Assembly: GCA_030426515.1 (NCBI GenBank)
Contig: JAUHYM010000004.1
Coordinates: 1 to 45,196 of the forward strand
Direction of reading: 5' to 3'
Length of the DNA stretch: 45,196 bases
DNA from: Actinomycetes bacterium
GTDB taxonomy: Bacteria; Actinomycetota; Actinomycetes; Actinomycetales; Microbacteriaceae
This document shows, piece after piece, positions 15,847 to 24,328 of this stretch. Position 1 is the first letter of the stretch, and each line of letters starts with the position of its first letter. The notes below the pieces were generated by a model. That model saw only the letters and a program-made list of their open reading frames with translations, was not told the origin of the DNA and ran no database searches. Both the position numbers and the translations under genes were made by a program.

Positions 15847-16994
15847 GTGACGCGACACTCGTCACCGGCGACGTTCCGCGCGTCGCGCTGATCGCGTCGT
15901 CGTATGCGCCGCATATCGGCGGCGTCGAAACGCACGTGCAAGAGACCGCGCGGGGCCTTCAGGATGCGGGCGCCGCCGTCGAAGTGTGGGCTGTCGACCG
16001 CGGGCAGCGGCAGCGTGAGGCGTCGCCGTTCCCTGTGCGGTACCTCCCGACGCCCCTCCCCGCGCGGTCCGCGGCGGATCTCACCCGTTTCGCGGCGCGA
16101 GCGCCCGGCGCGTGGCGTCGCTGGACGCGCGCGTGGCGAAGCTTCCGCCCCGACGTCCTGCATGTCCAGTGCTTCGGCCCCAACGGCCTGTATGCCCTGG
16201 CGCTGCACCGCCGTTTCGGCACACCCCTCGTGATCTCGTCGCACGGCGAGACGCGCGGCGACGACGGCAGCGCCTTCGACCGATCCGCGCTCCTGCGCCG
16301 CGGACTGCGCGAGAGCATCGCGCGCGCATCGGCCGTGACCGCCCCGTCGCGGTATGTCCTCGACGACCTCCGCGACCGCTTTGGGCTCGGTGAGGGCGTG
16401 GTAGTCCCCAACGGCGCGACACCGCCGTCGCCGCTCCCGGTGCGCGACGAGCAAGACATGCTCCTCGCGATCGGAAGACTCGGCAGAATGAAGGGCTTCG
16501 ACCTCCTTCTCGACGCGTTCGCCCTTGCGCGGTTCGACCGCCCCATGACCCTCGTCATCGCCGGCGACGGCGACGAGCGGAGCGCCCTCGAGGCGCAGGC
16601 GGCCCGGCTCGGCATCGCCGATCGCGTCGCGTTCCCGGGGTGGTGGAACGCGTCGCAGAAGACCGAGAATCTGGCGCGGGCGCTCGCGCTGGTGGTGCCC
16701 AGTCGCTCAGAGGCGTTCGGGATCGCTGCGCTCGAGGCCTGGGCGAGCGGCACACCCTTGGTGATGACCAGTCGAGGAGGTGCGTCCGAGTTCGTAGATC
16801 ACAGCCGGACCGGCCTCCTTGTGGACCCGACCGATTCTCTGGCTCTCGCGAGGTCAATCGAGGCCGTGGTCGGTGATCGGGTGTTGCGGCGCATGCTGAC
16901 GGAGCAGGGCGCGGAAGTTGTGAAGCGCTTCACGTGGGAGAAGGTCGCCACTGCGTACCTCGACTCCTACGCGACCGCAATCAACTTTGGGTGA
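15843..16994 (+). CDS. GT4 family glycosyltransferase
   Basis: A 383-residue GT-B enzyme starting at a GTG that overlaps the BY-kinase stop (GTGA). The N-terminal ALIASSYAPHIGGVETHVQE is the classic GT4 opening. HGETRGDD, VVPNGA, LLAIGRLGRMKGFDLLLDAF and EAFGIAALEAWASG follow in the normal order, the last being the donor-site E-x7-E motif. It transfers a sugar to the repeat unit in the cytoplasm; donor and linkage cannot be told. It is the last gene of the plus-strand run 7533-16994 and converges on the PP-loop gene with 8 bases between them. Confidence 0.9.
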   Translation: MSDATLVTGDVPRVALIASSYAPHIGGVETHVQETARGLQDAGAAVEVWAVDRGQRQREASPFPVRYLPTPLPARSAADLTRFAARAPGAWRRWTRAWRSFRPDVLHVQCFGPNGLYALALHRRFGTPLVISSHGETRGDDGSAFDRSALLRRGLRESIARASAVTAPSRYVLDDLRDRFGLGEGVVVPNGATPPSPLPVRDEQDMLLAIGRLGRMKGFDLLLDAFALARFDRPMTLVIAGDGDERSALEAQAARLGIADRVAFPGWWNASQKTENLARALALVVPSRSEAFGIAALEAWASGTPLVMTSRGGASEFVDHSRTGLLVDPTDSLALARSIEAVVGDRVLRRMLTEQGAEVVKRFTWEKVATAYLDSYATAINFG

Positions 16995-17002
16995 GCCGCG
17001 CA

Positions 17003-18208
17003 TCATCGTCGGGGCCTCAGCCGCCGAGCCATCGACGGGTAGTGAGTGCGCAGGAGCTTGCCAACCCGTCGGCGCTCACGTCGAAGAGCGTTGCGGATTC
17101 GAAGGTCAAGCGCGCGCGCTCTGCTCGTCAACGAGGGATGCCAGTCGCGCGACGAGGCGAACGCGAGGATCTCGCGCTCGATGGGTTCGTCGGATGCAAG
17201 TATCACGGGGAGTTGGCGAACAAGCGCAGCTTCATAGCAGTCGCGGTCAAAGGGCTGCGGAGTGAACGACTCGAGTGCTCCCGCGATCTCCAATGTGAGC
17301 AGTGTTCTAACGCACTTCGCACACGTCGAACAATTCGCGTTGATCGACGGCGCGTCGGAGATGCAGACATCGAGGTACTTGGCCTCAGCGCGACCGATGA
17401 GGCCAATTGTCTTCTCCACCCGGGTCTCTGCCGCGGACGACCAACGAATCGACAGATGTGAGGTCGAAAGTAGGGGGAGGAGCGCGGGTTCGATGGCCAC
17501 AGTTGAAGCGAGATCAGAACTGCGCCACTGCGCGAAGGAGTGGGCAGCCGCGTGGTGGTGGAGGCCGATTCCGCGCTGGAGGAGATGGACCGCGGCGGCG
17601 TTGCGTAAGGTGAACGTCTCCGCGAATCCCATACGGTCATAGTGCGAGTCGAGATTGCTGTCCACCTGCACGAGCGGTAACCCGAGTTCCGCTGCGAACG
17701 GTTGCAGACGTGCCAACCTCGCTTCCCTCAATCGCGCACCGTTGCGACCATGGGAACCAACATCGAAGTTGAGCAGGTGCGTCAGCCTGAGGGCTGGCGG
17801 GCACCATGACTCCATGGCGAACTCGCGGACCACTGCCATCGAGTCAACCCCACCCGAGAATTCGGTGCTCACGCCTGCGGCCTGCGCGCGTGGTGAGTGG
17901 GTTGCATCGGACGAGACCCGGACCCGCACCCGGGTCGACAGTGCGGCACCGAGGGCTTCCTGGAGGTCGTTGTTGGCGTTGTACAGGAGCTCGTCCGAGA
18001 CGGAGCCACCGATATGAAGATCCAGAGTTTGAGCCATCGCCGGCAACAGCATCGCGAGAAGAAGGTAATCCGAGTCGTGGCTCAGAAGCTCCTCGTGCTG
18101 TGATTGGATCTGAAACCACACTTCCGAGCCATCTGAACCGACCGACGTCACGCGGATCTGGTCGCCTCGAAGCTGTCGCATCGGGCGGGACAGTGTCAGG
18201 ATGGCCAC
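17003..18208 (-). CDS. QueC-like PP-loop ATP pyrophosphatase family protein
   Basis: A 401-residue protein starting at GTG 18208. The PP-loop SGGVDS (118-123) marks the adenine nucleotide alpha-hydrolase superfamily, whose members adenylate a carboxylate or carbonyl oxygen. NFDVGSHG (147-154) follows. Cysteines at 282, 293, 296 and 299 form a C-x10-C-x2-C-x2-C site closely resembling the zinc site of QueC. The N-terminal 100 residues are not recognised, and the C-terminus is strongly basic. No other queuosine or deazaguanine gene is present, and the neighbours are glycosyltransferases. A role in ATP-dependent amidation or similar activation of a sugar acid is inferred, not shown. It runs in tandem after the GT4 at 18251. 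Confidence 0.7.
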   Translation of the reverse strand: MAILTLSRPMRQLRGDQIRVTSVGSDGSEVWFQIQSQHEELLSHDSDYLLLAMLLPAMAQTLDLHIGGSVSDELLYNANNDLQEALGAALSTRVRVRVSSDATHSPRAQAAGVSTEFSGGVDSMAVVREFAMESWCPPALRLTHLLNFDVGSHGRNGARLREARLARLQPFAAELGLPLVQVDSNLDSHYDRMGFAETFTLRNAAAVHLLQRGIGLHHHAAAHSFAQWRSSDLASTVAIEPALLPLLSTSHLSIRWSSAAETRVEKTIGLIGRAEAKYLDVCISDAPSINANCSTCAKCVRTLLTLEIAGALESFTPQPFDRDCYEAALVRQLPVILASDEPIEREILAFASSRDWHPSLTSRARALDLRIRNALRRERRRVGKLLRTHYPSMARRLRPRR

Positions 18209-18250
18209 GGGTCAACAGTTCCACATGTGGCGCTGCTGTGTCGCGCGATG

Positions 18251-19306
18251 TCAGCGGACGTTCGCCCATACAGCGGCGTGGCGCTCGGCGCATCGCTCCC
18301 AAGTGAAAGCGGCGGCGCGCAATCGAGCCCGTGACACCAGTGAGGCGAGGTCCGCGTGCTCCTGGGTCACTTCGAGCGTGCCTGCCAAGATGCCCTCCGC
18401 GGTTGGCGGAACAAGGAAGCCGGCATCGTCGACGACTTCGCGCAGCGCGGTGGTGTCGGCGGCGACGACGGGTACGTGGGCGGCCATCGCCTCGAGCGCG
18501 GGGAGGCCGAAACCCTCGTAGAGAGACGGGATCACGACCGCCTCCGCACCCGCAACGAGGCCCGGCATGTCCTCCGCGGGCAAGCGTCCCGTCATCCGAA
18601 CGCCCTCTACCCCCGCGAACAGCGCAGTTCGGCGCGCGTGCTCGGGGCCGGCGAGAACCAGCGTGAGATCGGGACGCTCAGCCCGGATGCGCGGCCAAGC
18701 TTCCGCGAGAACCTCCAGATTCTTTCGGCGGGACGCGCCGCCAGCATGGAGCAGATACCGAGCGGGGATACCGTGGATGCGGCGCCTATCCTCCGACAGC
18801 GGCGCCGCATCGTAGAATCGCGCGTCCACGCCGTTGGGAATCACAACGGGCTCGCGCACATGCAGAAGGCGGGCAACCTCTTCGGCCGAGAACTCCGAGA
18901 CGCAGATCACAGCGGCTGCGCGCCGTGCCTCCTCTGCCGCCGCAGGAACAGGTGGCGATTCGTCGCTGAATCGCCACGCGACCGTGTCATGGATCGTGAC
19001 CACGTCACGAGTTGGATGAGGGGGAAGCTCCAGGTTCATACGGTGGCTGACAGCATCGCCGGCGTACAGCCCGCGCGCGAGGAGTCGGCGGACGCCCGAC
19101 GAGGCGGCGGCAACCCGCGATAAGGGCAGACGGCGGTTGCCATCGAGAGGCGAGCGGAGCGAACGGACGCGTAGCGAGCGGACAGTCCACTCTCCCCCTG
19201 CGTGCGCCAGCGCGCGTGGCGCCTGCGCGCGGATCTTCTCTTGATACGCCTCTGCTCCCATCGGGTTCGAGGTCGCGATCGATGCGAGAGTCAGACGTGC
19301 CGCCAC
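18251..19306 (-). CDS. GT4 family glycosyltransferase
   Basis: About 351 residues from a GTG at 19306, supported by AGGAGG at 19311-19316 four bases upstream. The GT-B C-terminal domain is clear: RYLLHAGGASRRKNLEVLAE, GRLPAEDMPGLVAGAEAVVI and SLYEGFGLPALEAMAAHVPV with the E-x7-E motif, and PNGVDARFY between domains. This variant resembles WbaZ/mannosyl-type GT4 enzymes (AGGASRRKN). It diverges from the pyruvyl transferase family gene at 19397 across a 90-base region and is followed by the PP-loop gene 42 bases downstream. The frame is open upstream to 19519 but that part lacks domain character. Confidence 0.88.
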   Translation of the reverse strand: MAARLTLASIATSNPMGAEAYQEKIRAQAPRALAHAGGEWTVRSLRVRSLRSPLDGNRRLPLSRVAAASSGVRRLLARGLYAGDAVSHRMNLELPPHPTRDVVTIHDTVAWRFSDESPPVPAAAEEARRAAAVICVSEFSAEEVARLLHVREPVVIPNGVDARFYDAAPLSEDRRRIHGIPARYLLHAGGASRRKNLEVLAEAWPRIRAERPDLTLVLAGPEHARRTALFAGVEGVRMTGRLPAEDMPGLVAGAEAVVIPSLYEGFGLPALEAMAAHVPVVAADTTALREVVDDAGFLVPPTAEGILAGTLEVTQEHADLASLVSRARLRAAAFTWERCAERHAAVWANVR

Positions 19307-19396
19307 ATGTCCTCCTCGCCGCAGTCGTTTCACGGTACCGCAGCGTACAAACACCGCGGTGGAGCTCTGGTTGAATTGAGTAGTGGTCGTTGACTC

Positions 19397-20245
19397 ATGA
19401 AGTACCATCATCCGATTCGGCGGAGGGCGCGCGCATCGATGCGTTTCCTTGAGGCCGCCGCGCGACCACCAGTGTGGAGGCGGAAGGCAGTCGTCCCCAC
19501 CTACTGGTGGGATGGTCACCCGAACTTCGGTGACGGCCTAACGCCTTGGCTGCTTCCGCGATACGGAATCATCCCCGTCCACAGGCTCGCGGGTCGAGCC
19601 CGTTTGGCCGGGGTGGGGAGCATCATTGAGTTCCTGCCGACGGACTACACCGGCGCAATCTGGGGGAGTGGGCTAATTAGGGACGTCCGCTTCTCGCTCC
19701 TGCACGCCGAGGTGCTCGCCGTACGCGGCCCGCTCACAAGGGAGCGGATTGGCGCGCCACCAGACGTACCCCTCGGAGACCCAGGGCTCCTGGTGTCCCG
19801 CTGGCTAGAGCCGTCACGTGCGCCCCGCTCGAAGGTGGGGCTTCTCCCCCATGGTCACCACCGCTCGGCCGCGTGGACAGAGCGCGCGATGCGCCGGTTG
19901 GGCGCCGACGCACGCCTCATCAACGTGCACCAGAGCCCAGCGAAGGTCGCCAGGCAGATCTCGGGCTGTAGAACGATCGTCACCAGTTCGCTACATGGTC
20001 TCGTCGTCGCCGACAGCTACGGCATTCCCGCGATATGGACCACGCTCGAACCGGCTCTCGACGGTGGCGAGTTCAAATTTCACGACTACGAGGCGGGCGT
20101 CACGCCCGGTCGAACGCGATTCGTCGACGCGACAAGAGTGCTTTCTGATGCTGAACTCGATGGAGCCTGGTCGCCGCCTCGTGATCACGTCAACTCCATC
20201 TCCGACACGTTGGAGGCGGCCTTGACCTCCTGGGGAAGGCGGTGA
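19397..20245 (+). CDS. Polysaccharide pyruvyl transferase family protein (2)
   Basis: A 282-residue protein of the short form of the family. DGHPNFGDGLTPWLLPRYGI is the typical N-G/N-F-G-D opening, AIWGSGLIR follows, then VRGPLTRERIG, LGDPGLLVSR and, near the C-terminus, TSSLHGLVVADSYGIPAIW with the conserved S-L-H-G-x-x-x-A-D-x-x-G-I-P signature. It probably adds a pyruvate ketal to a sugar of the repeat unit. Only about 280 residues are present, as in ExoV-like members. It differs strongly from the family proteins at 7533 and 21170, so each may act on a different sugar. It is the first gene of a three-gene plus-strand run. Confidence 0.88.
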   Translation: MKYHHPIRRRARASMRFLEAAARPPVWRRKAVVPTYWWDGHPNFGDGLTPWLLPRYGIIPVHRLAGRARLAGVGSIIEFLPTDYTGAIWGSGLIRDVRFSLLHAEVLAVRGPLTRERIGAPPDVPLGDPGLLVSRWLEPSRAPRSKVGLLPHGHHRSAAWTERAMRRLGADARLINVHQSPAKVARQISGCRTIVTSSLHGLVVADSYGIPAIWTTLEPALDGGEFKFHDYEAGVTPGRTRFVDATRVLSDAELDGAWSPPRDHVNSISDTLEAALTSWGRR

Positions 20246-20300
20246 CGCCAAGGATGTTCGCTCTCGGGCGTCCGGCGCGAGCACCCCGCTCACCAGCCGC

Positions 20301-20306
20301 TACCGT
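20301..20306 (+). promoter_or_regulatory. -10 box for GT32-like gene
   Basis: TACCGT lies 6 nt before the ATG at 20313, leaderless-type spacing. Confidence 0.45.
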
Positions 20307-20312
20307 GGGAAG

Positions 20313-21170
20313 ATGACTCGGGTCGCACGGATAGCGAAGTCGATGGCGAGCCGGCTGGGGCGGATTCGCGGCGACAACCCGGTTGACGAGTTCGTTCGGA
20401 AGGCAAAGGCGCGCGTGGAGAGTCGACTCTCCCCTTCCGATTTCTGGTACGGGCGGTATGCGCATACTTTCCTGGAACGGCGCCCACCCGAAGATGACGG
20501 AGAGTCCTCGCTTCCCCGCGTGATCTGGTGTTTCTGGCTGGGTGAGAACGAAATGTCGCCGGACCGGAAGCGGGGCCTCGCGTCCATTAGGGAGCTGAAC
20601 GGGAACCTCCGAGTCGAGCTAGTCACCCCCGATCGACTGAATGACTTCATCCTCCCCGGGTATCCACTGCACGCCGCATATCCGCTTCTTTCTCTCAATC
20701 ATCAGTCCGACTACCTCCGGGCCTACTTCCTCCACCACTACGGCGGCGGTTACACAGATATCAAGACGCTCGTTGGGCCGTGGGCGCCGGCATTCGACAG
20801 ACTTGAGCACTCGGACTACTGGCTCCTCGGCAAGCCACTGACGGACCCGAAGTGGGCGGGTATCACTTGGGGCACCCTTCAGCAGCACCTGAAGCGCTAC
20901 TATCGCTTGGTCGTCTTCGGCAGTGTGCTGATTTCGAGGTCGCGCACGCCGCTCACGGGGGAGTGGATTCGTGAAGTCGACCGGTTGCTCGACTACTTTG
21001 AACCTGCCCTGCGGGAAGCCCCCGGTGACATGCAAGGCAGCAACGCTGGGTACCCGATCCGCTGGATGGGGCTGCAGGGTGCGGTGCTGCAACCGCTGTG
21101 TCTGAAGCATCAGGACCGCATCATGCTCGACGAGTCCATCTCATGGGACGAGAACGTGAGCTACCGTTGA
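20313..21170 (+). CDS. GT32-like capsular glycosyltransferase
   Basis: A 285-residue protein. RVIWCFWLGENEMSPDRKRG is the typical opening of the sugar-binding DXD-motif/Caps_synth group. LNHQSDYLRAYFLHHYGGGY is the nucleotide-sugar binding segment. The expected DxD pair appears as TDIK, so the second aspartate of the canonical motif is replaced by lysine; that may alter metal use or reflect a subfamily difference. It probably transfers a sugar in the cytoplasm. Its stop overlaps the next start by one base (TGATG), so it is coupled to the pyruvyl transferase family gene at 21170. Confidence 0.78.
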   Translation: MTRVARIAKSMASRLGRIRGDNPVDEFVRKAKARVESRLSPSDFWYGRYAHTFLERRPPEDDGESSLPRVIWCFWLGENEMSPDRKRGLASIRELNGNLRVELVTPDRLNDFILPGYPLHAAYPLLSLNHQSDYLRAYFLHHYGGGYTDIKTLVGPWAPAFDRLEHSDYWLLGKPLTDPKWAGITWGTLQQHLKRYYRLVVFGSVLISRSRTPLTGEWIREVDRLLDYFEPALREAPGDMQGSNAGYPIRWMGLQGAVLQPLCLKHQDRIMLDESISWDENVSYR

Positions 21171-22243
21171 TGTTGGGTGCGCGAACGGACTTCGCTCTGC
21201 TTCGTTACTCGACGTGGAATCTCGGTGACGAGATCCAGAGCGTCGCCGCGCGGCAGTTTCTTCCAAGGGTCGATCGCTTCGTCGATCGGGATCGCATTGG
21301 ATCCGAGACAGCAAGGCTGCCCAACCGCACAAGGCTCATCATGAATGGGTGGTGGATGCATGGCGGAGACTGGCCGCCAGACAGCGAACGACTAGATGCG
21401 CTTGTGACCTCTGTGTTTCTCGAAACGAGACATGAGGCACCGCGAAACGCCTTCCTGAGCCCCGCGGGAATTGACTTTTTGCGGTCGAACGGACCAATCG
21501 GCGCGCGAGACCGGGCGACAATGTCCTTCCTCACCGCGCACGGCATTCCCGCGTACTTCTCGGGATGTCTGACGCTTACGCTCCACCGCGACCCTCAAGC
21601 GACGATTCAGGACTACGTCGTCGCGGTCGACCTTCCACCCGCCGCTCTGAGTTCGTTGAGGGCGAGGACCGCTCGGCCTGTCGTGGCGCTATCGTCCTAC
21701 CACGAACCTTCGATGTCGATGGGTGACCGCTTCACGTTGGCGGAGCTACACCTGCTGTTCCTTCAGAGCGCCGCGTGCGTGGTCACGACCAGACTCCATG
21801 CGTTCTTGCCGTCACTCGCGCTCGAGACCCCTGTGCTGCTCGTGACCTCAGACGGAACGTACGACCCAAGCCGATTCGGTGGACTGTCCGATCTGGGAAG
21901 CAGCTGCTCGCCAGGGGAATTCATCGGACGCTCGGTTGACTTCGACATCGATGATCCGCCCCCCAACCCACAGCGGCATCTCGGATTGCGTGAATCGCTC
22001 ATCTCGCAGTGCGCGGTCTTCACCGGGCAGCGACCTACGGCCCCGGCGGTGGCTCGAAGGCTGACGGAGCCGAAGCTAATGGCTGATCTCGCAGGCTTGC
22101 TCGGCAATCAAGTCATGCGGGCGCGAGAAGGGCGCGAGTTCCGCGACTCCATGACGCCGGCGAGTCTTCGCGCTCGAGTGAGGGCCGCGCTTCGGCTGCT
22201 GCTCGGACGAATTGACGGCCTCTCAGACGGTGGTTCCGAGTAA
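21170..22243 (+). CDS. Polysaccharide pyruvyl transferase family protein (3)
   Basis: About 357 residues from the ATG at 21170, which overlaps the previous stop. The beginning DFALLRYSTWNLGDEIQSVA has the N-L-G-D-E-x-Q opening, and VVTTRLHAFLPSLALETPVL is the conserved R-L-H segment before the C-terminal helix. This N-L-G-D-E-x-Q form is a third sequence type in the same locus. The likely role is ketal pyruvylation of a glycan, though divergent members may have other transferase activity. The C-terminal 90 residues are hydrophilic and not assigned. It is convergent with the GT14-like gene, with nine bases between stops. Confidence 0.78.
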   Translation: MLGARTDFALLRYSTWNLGDEIQSVAARQFLPRVDRFVDRDRIGSETARLPNRTRLIMNGWWMHGGDWPPDSERLDALVTSVFLETRHEAPRNAFLSPAGIDFLRSNGPIGARDRATMSFLTAHGIPAYFSGCLTLTLHRDPQATIQDYVVAVDLPPAALSSLRARTARPVVALSSYHEPSMSMGDRFTLAELHLLFLQSAACVVTTRLHAFLPSLALETPVLLVTSDGTYDPSRFGGLSDLGSSCSPGEFIGRSVDFDIDDPPPNPQRHLGLRESLISQCAVFTGQRPTAPAVARRLTEPKLMADLAGLLGNQVMRAREGREFRDSMTPASLRARVRAALRLLLGRIDGLSDGGSE

Positions 22244-22252
22244 GCAACCGTT

Positions 22253-23236
22253 TCACCGCCGCGTGCGCGCATCGAGGTGATCCAGGAGGTCTGCGCTCAT
22301 GGTGCAATCCACCTTGCGGGCGAATGGTGCTCCAGACCCAAGGATCTCACCAAGGTCGTCCATCGTGAGGACTCGCACATCCTCAGGATCTGCCTTCGCT
22401 GGCAGCGTCATGCTGACGGGAGGCAAGCTGCTCGGGCGCGACCTCCAGGTGAGCGGAGTGACGATTGCCGACTCGTCCGGGATGATTGACCTGCGGTAGA
22501 CCTTGACCAACGGCGAGCTCGGCGCCAGGTCTTGGTCGAGCAGTGGATCTAGCTCCCTGCGGCGTACAGCGAACCACTGCGAGCCGTAGTAGCAGGGGTG
22601 CTCGATGCTGAATGGCGAAGGCCAGCGACGAACGCCGTAGTAGCGGCCGCGCCCGCGCCCGACAACCCTGCCGTTGATCAACGGAGCTGTGCGAGACAAC
22701 ACGCGTCTTCGCAGGGTGCGCGCCCTGCGCCAGCCGCGGAGACGCTTGTGTCCGCTTCGTGCGAGCAGCAGCGCGACGGGAGTTTGGAACCAGAGGTAGT
22801 CGTAGCGAGTTAGTCGATCGTCTCCCTCGGGTGGGTGTCCCCAACGTTGGCGGTAGACGAGCGCCTTCGATGTCCCGACCCAGCTCGGCGCCTTCATCAC
22901 CTCGGACTCCCAGTCCATGAGCTGGCGAACAGGATAGTCGGCGCCCGAGACGACGGCGACCATGTCCGGGTCTACCCAGGAGCGAGCCTCGCGAAGTGCC
23001 CGTAGGGTTGCCTCGACAAGCTCCCAGGAACCCCAATCAGTCGCTAGACCATGTGCGACAAACTTCACACGCTCGCTCGACGGCGGCCGCCGATCGTTTG
23101 TCTCGCGGCTGTCATGGTAGACGAGAACATATGAGTGCTCACTTGATGCGCGGATGGCGTCGGTCAGCCGGACAACGGGTGCCCAGTCGCCGTGGCTGAG
23201 TACTACGTATGCGGCGCGAACGGACGTGCTACTCAC
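22253..23236 (-). CDS. GT14-like (core-2/I-branching type) glycosyltransferase
   Basis: A 327-residue protein. AAYVVLSHGDWAPVVRLTDA opens like bacterial members of the core-2/I-branching family. VAVVSGADYPVRQLMD matches the S-x-x-D-Y-P/F element, HPCYYGSQWFAVRRREL gives the G-S-Q-W segment, and IIPDESAIVT supplies the catalytic-region P-D-E-S motif. Eukaryotic relatives add beta-1,6-GlcNAc branches; in bacteria the donor varies. It could therefore add a side branch to the repeat unit. It is divergent from the GT2 gene at 23300. Confidence 0.8.
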   Translation of the reverse strand: MSSTSVRAAYVVLSHGDWAPVVRLTDAIRASSEHSYVLVYHDSRETNDRRPPSSERVKFVAHGLATDWGSWELVEATLRALREARSWVDPDMVAVVSGADYPVRQLMDWESEVMKAPSWVGTSKALVYRQRWGHPPEGDDRLTRYDYLWFQTPVALLLARSGHKRLRGWRRARTLRRRVLSRTAPLINGRVVGRGRGRYYGVRRWPSPFSIEHPCYYGSQWFAVRRRELDPLLDQDLAPSSPLVKVYRRSIIPDESAIVTPLTWRSRPSSLPPVSMTLPAKADPEDVRVLTMDDLGEILGSGAPFARKVDCTMSADLLDHLDARTRR

Positions 23237-23287
23237 GACGCCACTCTAGGGGTCGCCAGCCGACGCGGCGCTGGCGAACCGCTCGCG

Positions 23288-23293
23288 TAGGCT
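23288..23293 (+). promoter_or_regulatory. -10 box for GT2 gene pair
   Basis: TAGGCT lies 6 nt before the ATG at 23300, leaderless-type spacing. The same hexamer is used at 11661. Confidence 0.5.
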
Positions 23294-23299
23294 GGAGCG

Positions 23300-24328
23300 A
23301 TGCTGGCACTGTCTTACGACGTCGTCATCCCGACGCGCGGACAGGCGCTTGATCACCTGCGAGCGACCGTCGACTCGGTGCTTGCGCAGACCGTGCCTCC
23401 AGCGCGAGTCATAGTCGTCGTGGATGGTCGTAAGGAAGCAGAGGGGGCTGTGAAGGCCGTGTCGCCCACAGCTACGGTGTTGTGTCTACCTGAACCGGGC
23501 GGCGCGGCGGTGGCACGCCAGGCCGGAATCGCGGCGGCAACCGCTGAATGGGTGTGCTTCGTTGACGACGACGATCTGTGGCGCCCGGTCAAGATGCAGG
23601 TCACTGCCGAGTACCTGAGTCGGCACCCGGAGTGCGCTGCTGTTCGCGGGTCGTTCTTCCTCTTCTGCGCGCCCGCCTCCGCGTCGGATGAAATCAACGG
23701 GCAACAGGTCGACTTTCGGGCTACGAGCCTTCCGGAGCTTGAACGCGCTGCGGCGGGGGCGACACCATGCAATGACTTCTCGTACCTGGACATCGAGGGA
23801 GACAGTCTCGCGTTGCTCCTTGAGCGGAATCGCAGTGTCATCGGTACCACGTGTGTGCGTAGGGCCGTGCTTGAGTCGTTACCGGCGGTTCCCCCTCGAA
23901 CGCACCCGGGGGACGATCATCTGCTCGCGTGCTTTATCGCGGCTCGCACGGAGTTCCACCTTATCGATCAGCCGCTGATGTACTACCGACTACACGCACA
24001 GCAGAGCACCCGAACTGCAGGGTCCGGCGCTGCGCGCAACATCATTCGATCTCGGGTGCTCGCGTGGGAGTACTGTGGGCCGGCCGTCGATCGCGACCTC
24101 GAATCGTACGGCCCAACGTATCGCCGCGAGTTCCGTGGACTGATCTGGCTGCTTGTGCGGCGCCGTAGGTTGGTGGAAGCGGTCGACGCGTACCGCGCGT
24201 TGGTGCCACTACTTCCTCGCCTTCGAGACCGGCTTGCGGTGCTCGTACCCGAGCCGCTGGCGTGGCGGTGGAGAAAGTTCGTCCGGACAGTTCTAAGGCG
24301 CGATTCCCATGGGGAAACGGTGCGATGA
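23300..24328 (+). CDS. GT2 family glycosyltransferase
   Basis: A 342-residue GT-A enzyme. YDVVIPTRGQALDHLRATVD opens the fold, IVVVDGRKE is the first nucleotide-binding aspartate region, and VCFVDDDDLWRPVKMQ (aspartates 89-92) is the DxD region. GGAAVARQAGIAAA is the usual G-x-x-x-A-R-N-x-G element with Gln in place of Asn. The C-terminal 90 residues are basic and helical with no clear transmembrane span. It probably elongates the repeat unit. The stop overlaps the start of the next GT2 (ATGA), indicating coupled synthesis of two GT2 enzymes. Confidence 0.88.
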   Translation: MLALSYDVVIPTRGQALDHLRATVDSVLAQTVPPARVIVVVDGRKEAEGAVKAVSPTATVLCLPEPGGAAVARQAGIAAATAEWVCFVDDDDLWRPVKMQVTAEYLSRHPECAAVRGSFFLFCAPASASDEINGQQVDFRATSLPELERAAAGATPCNDFSYLDIEGDSLALLLERNRSVIGTTCVRRAVLESLPAVPPRTHPGDDHLLACFIAARTEFHLIDQPLMYYRLHAQQSTRTAGSGAARNIIRSRVLAWEYCGPAVDRDLESYGPTYRREFRGLIWLLVRRRRLVEAVDAYRALVPLLPRLRDRLAVLVPEPLAWRWRKFVRTVLRRDSHGETVR

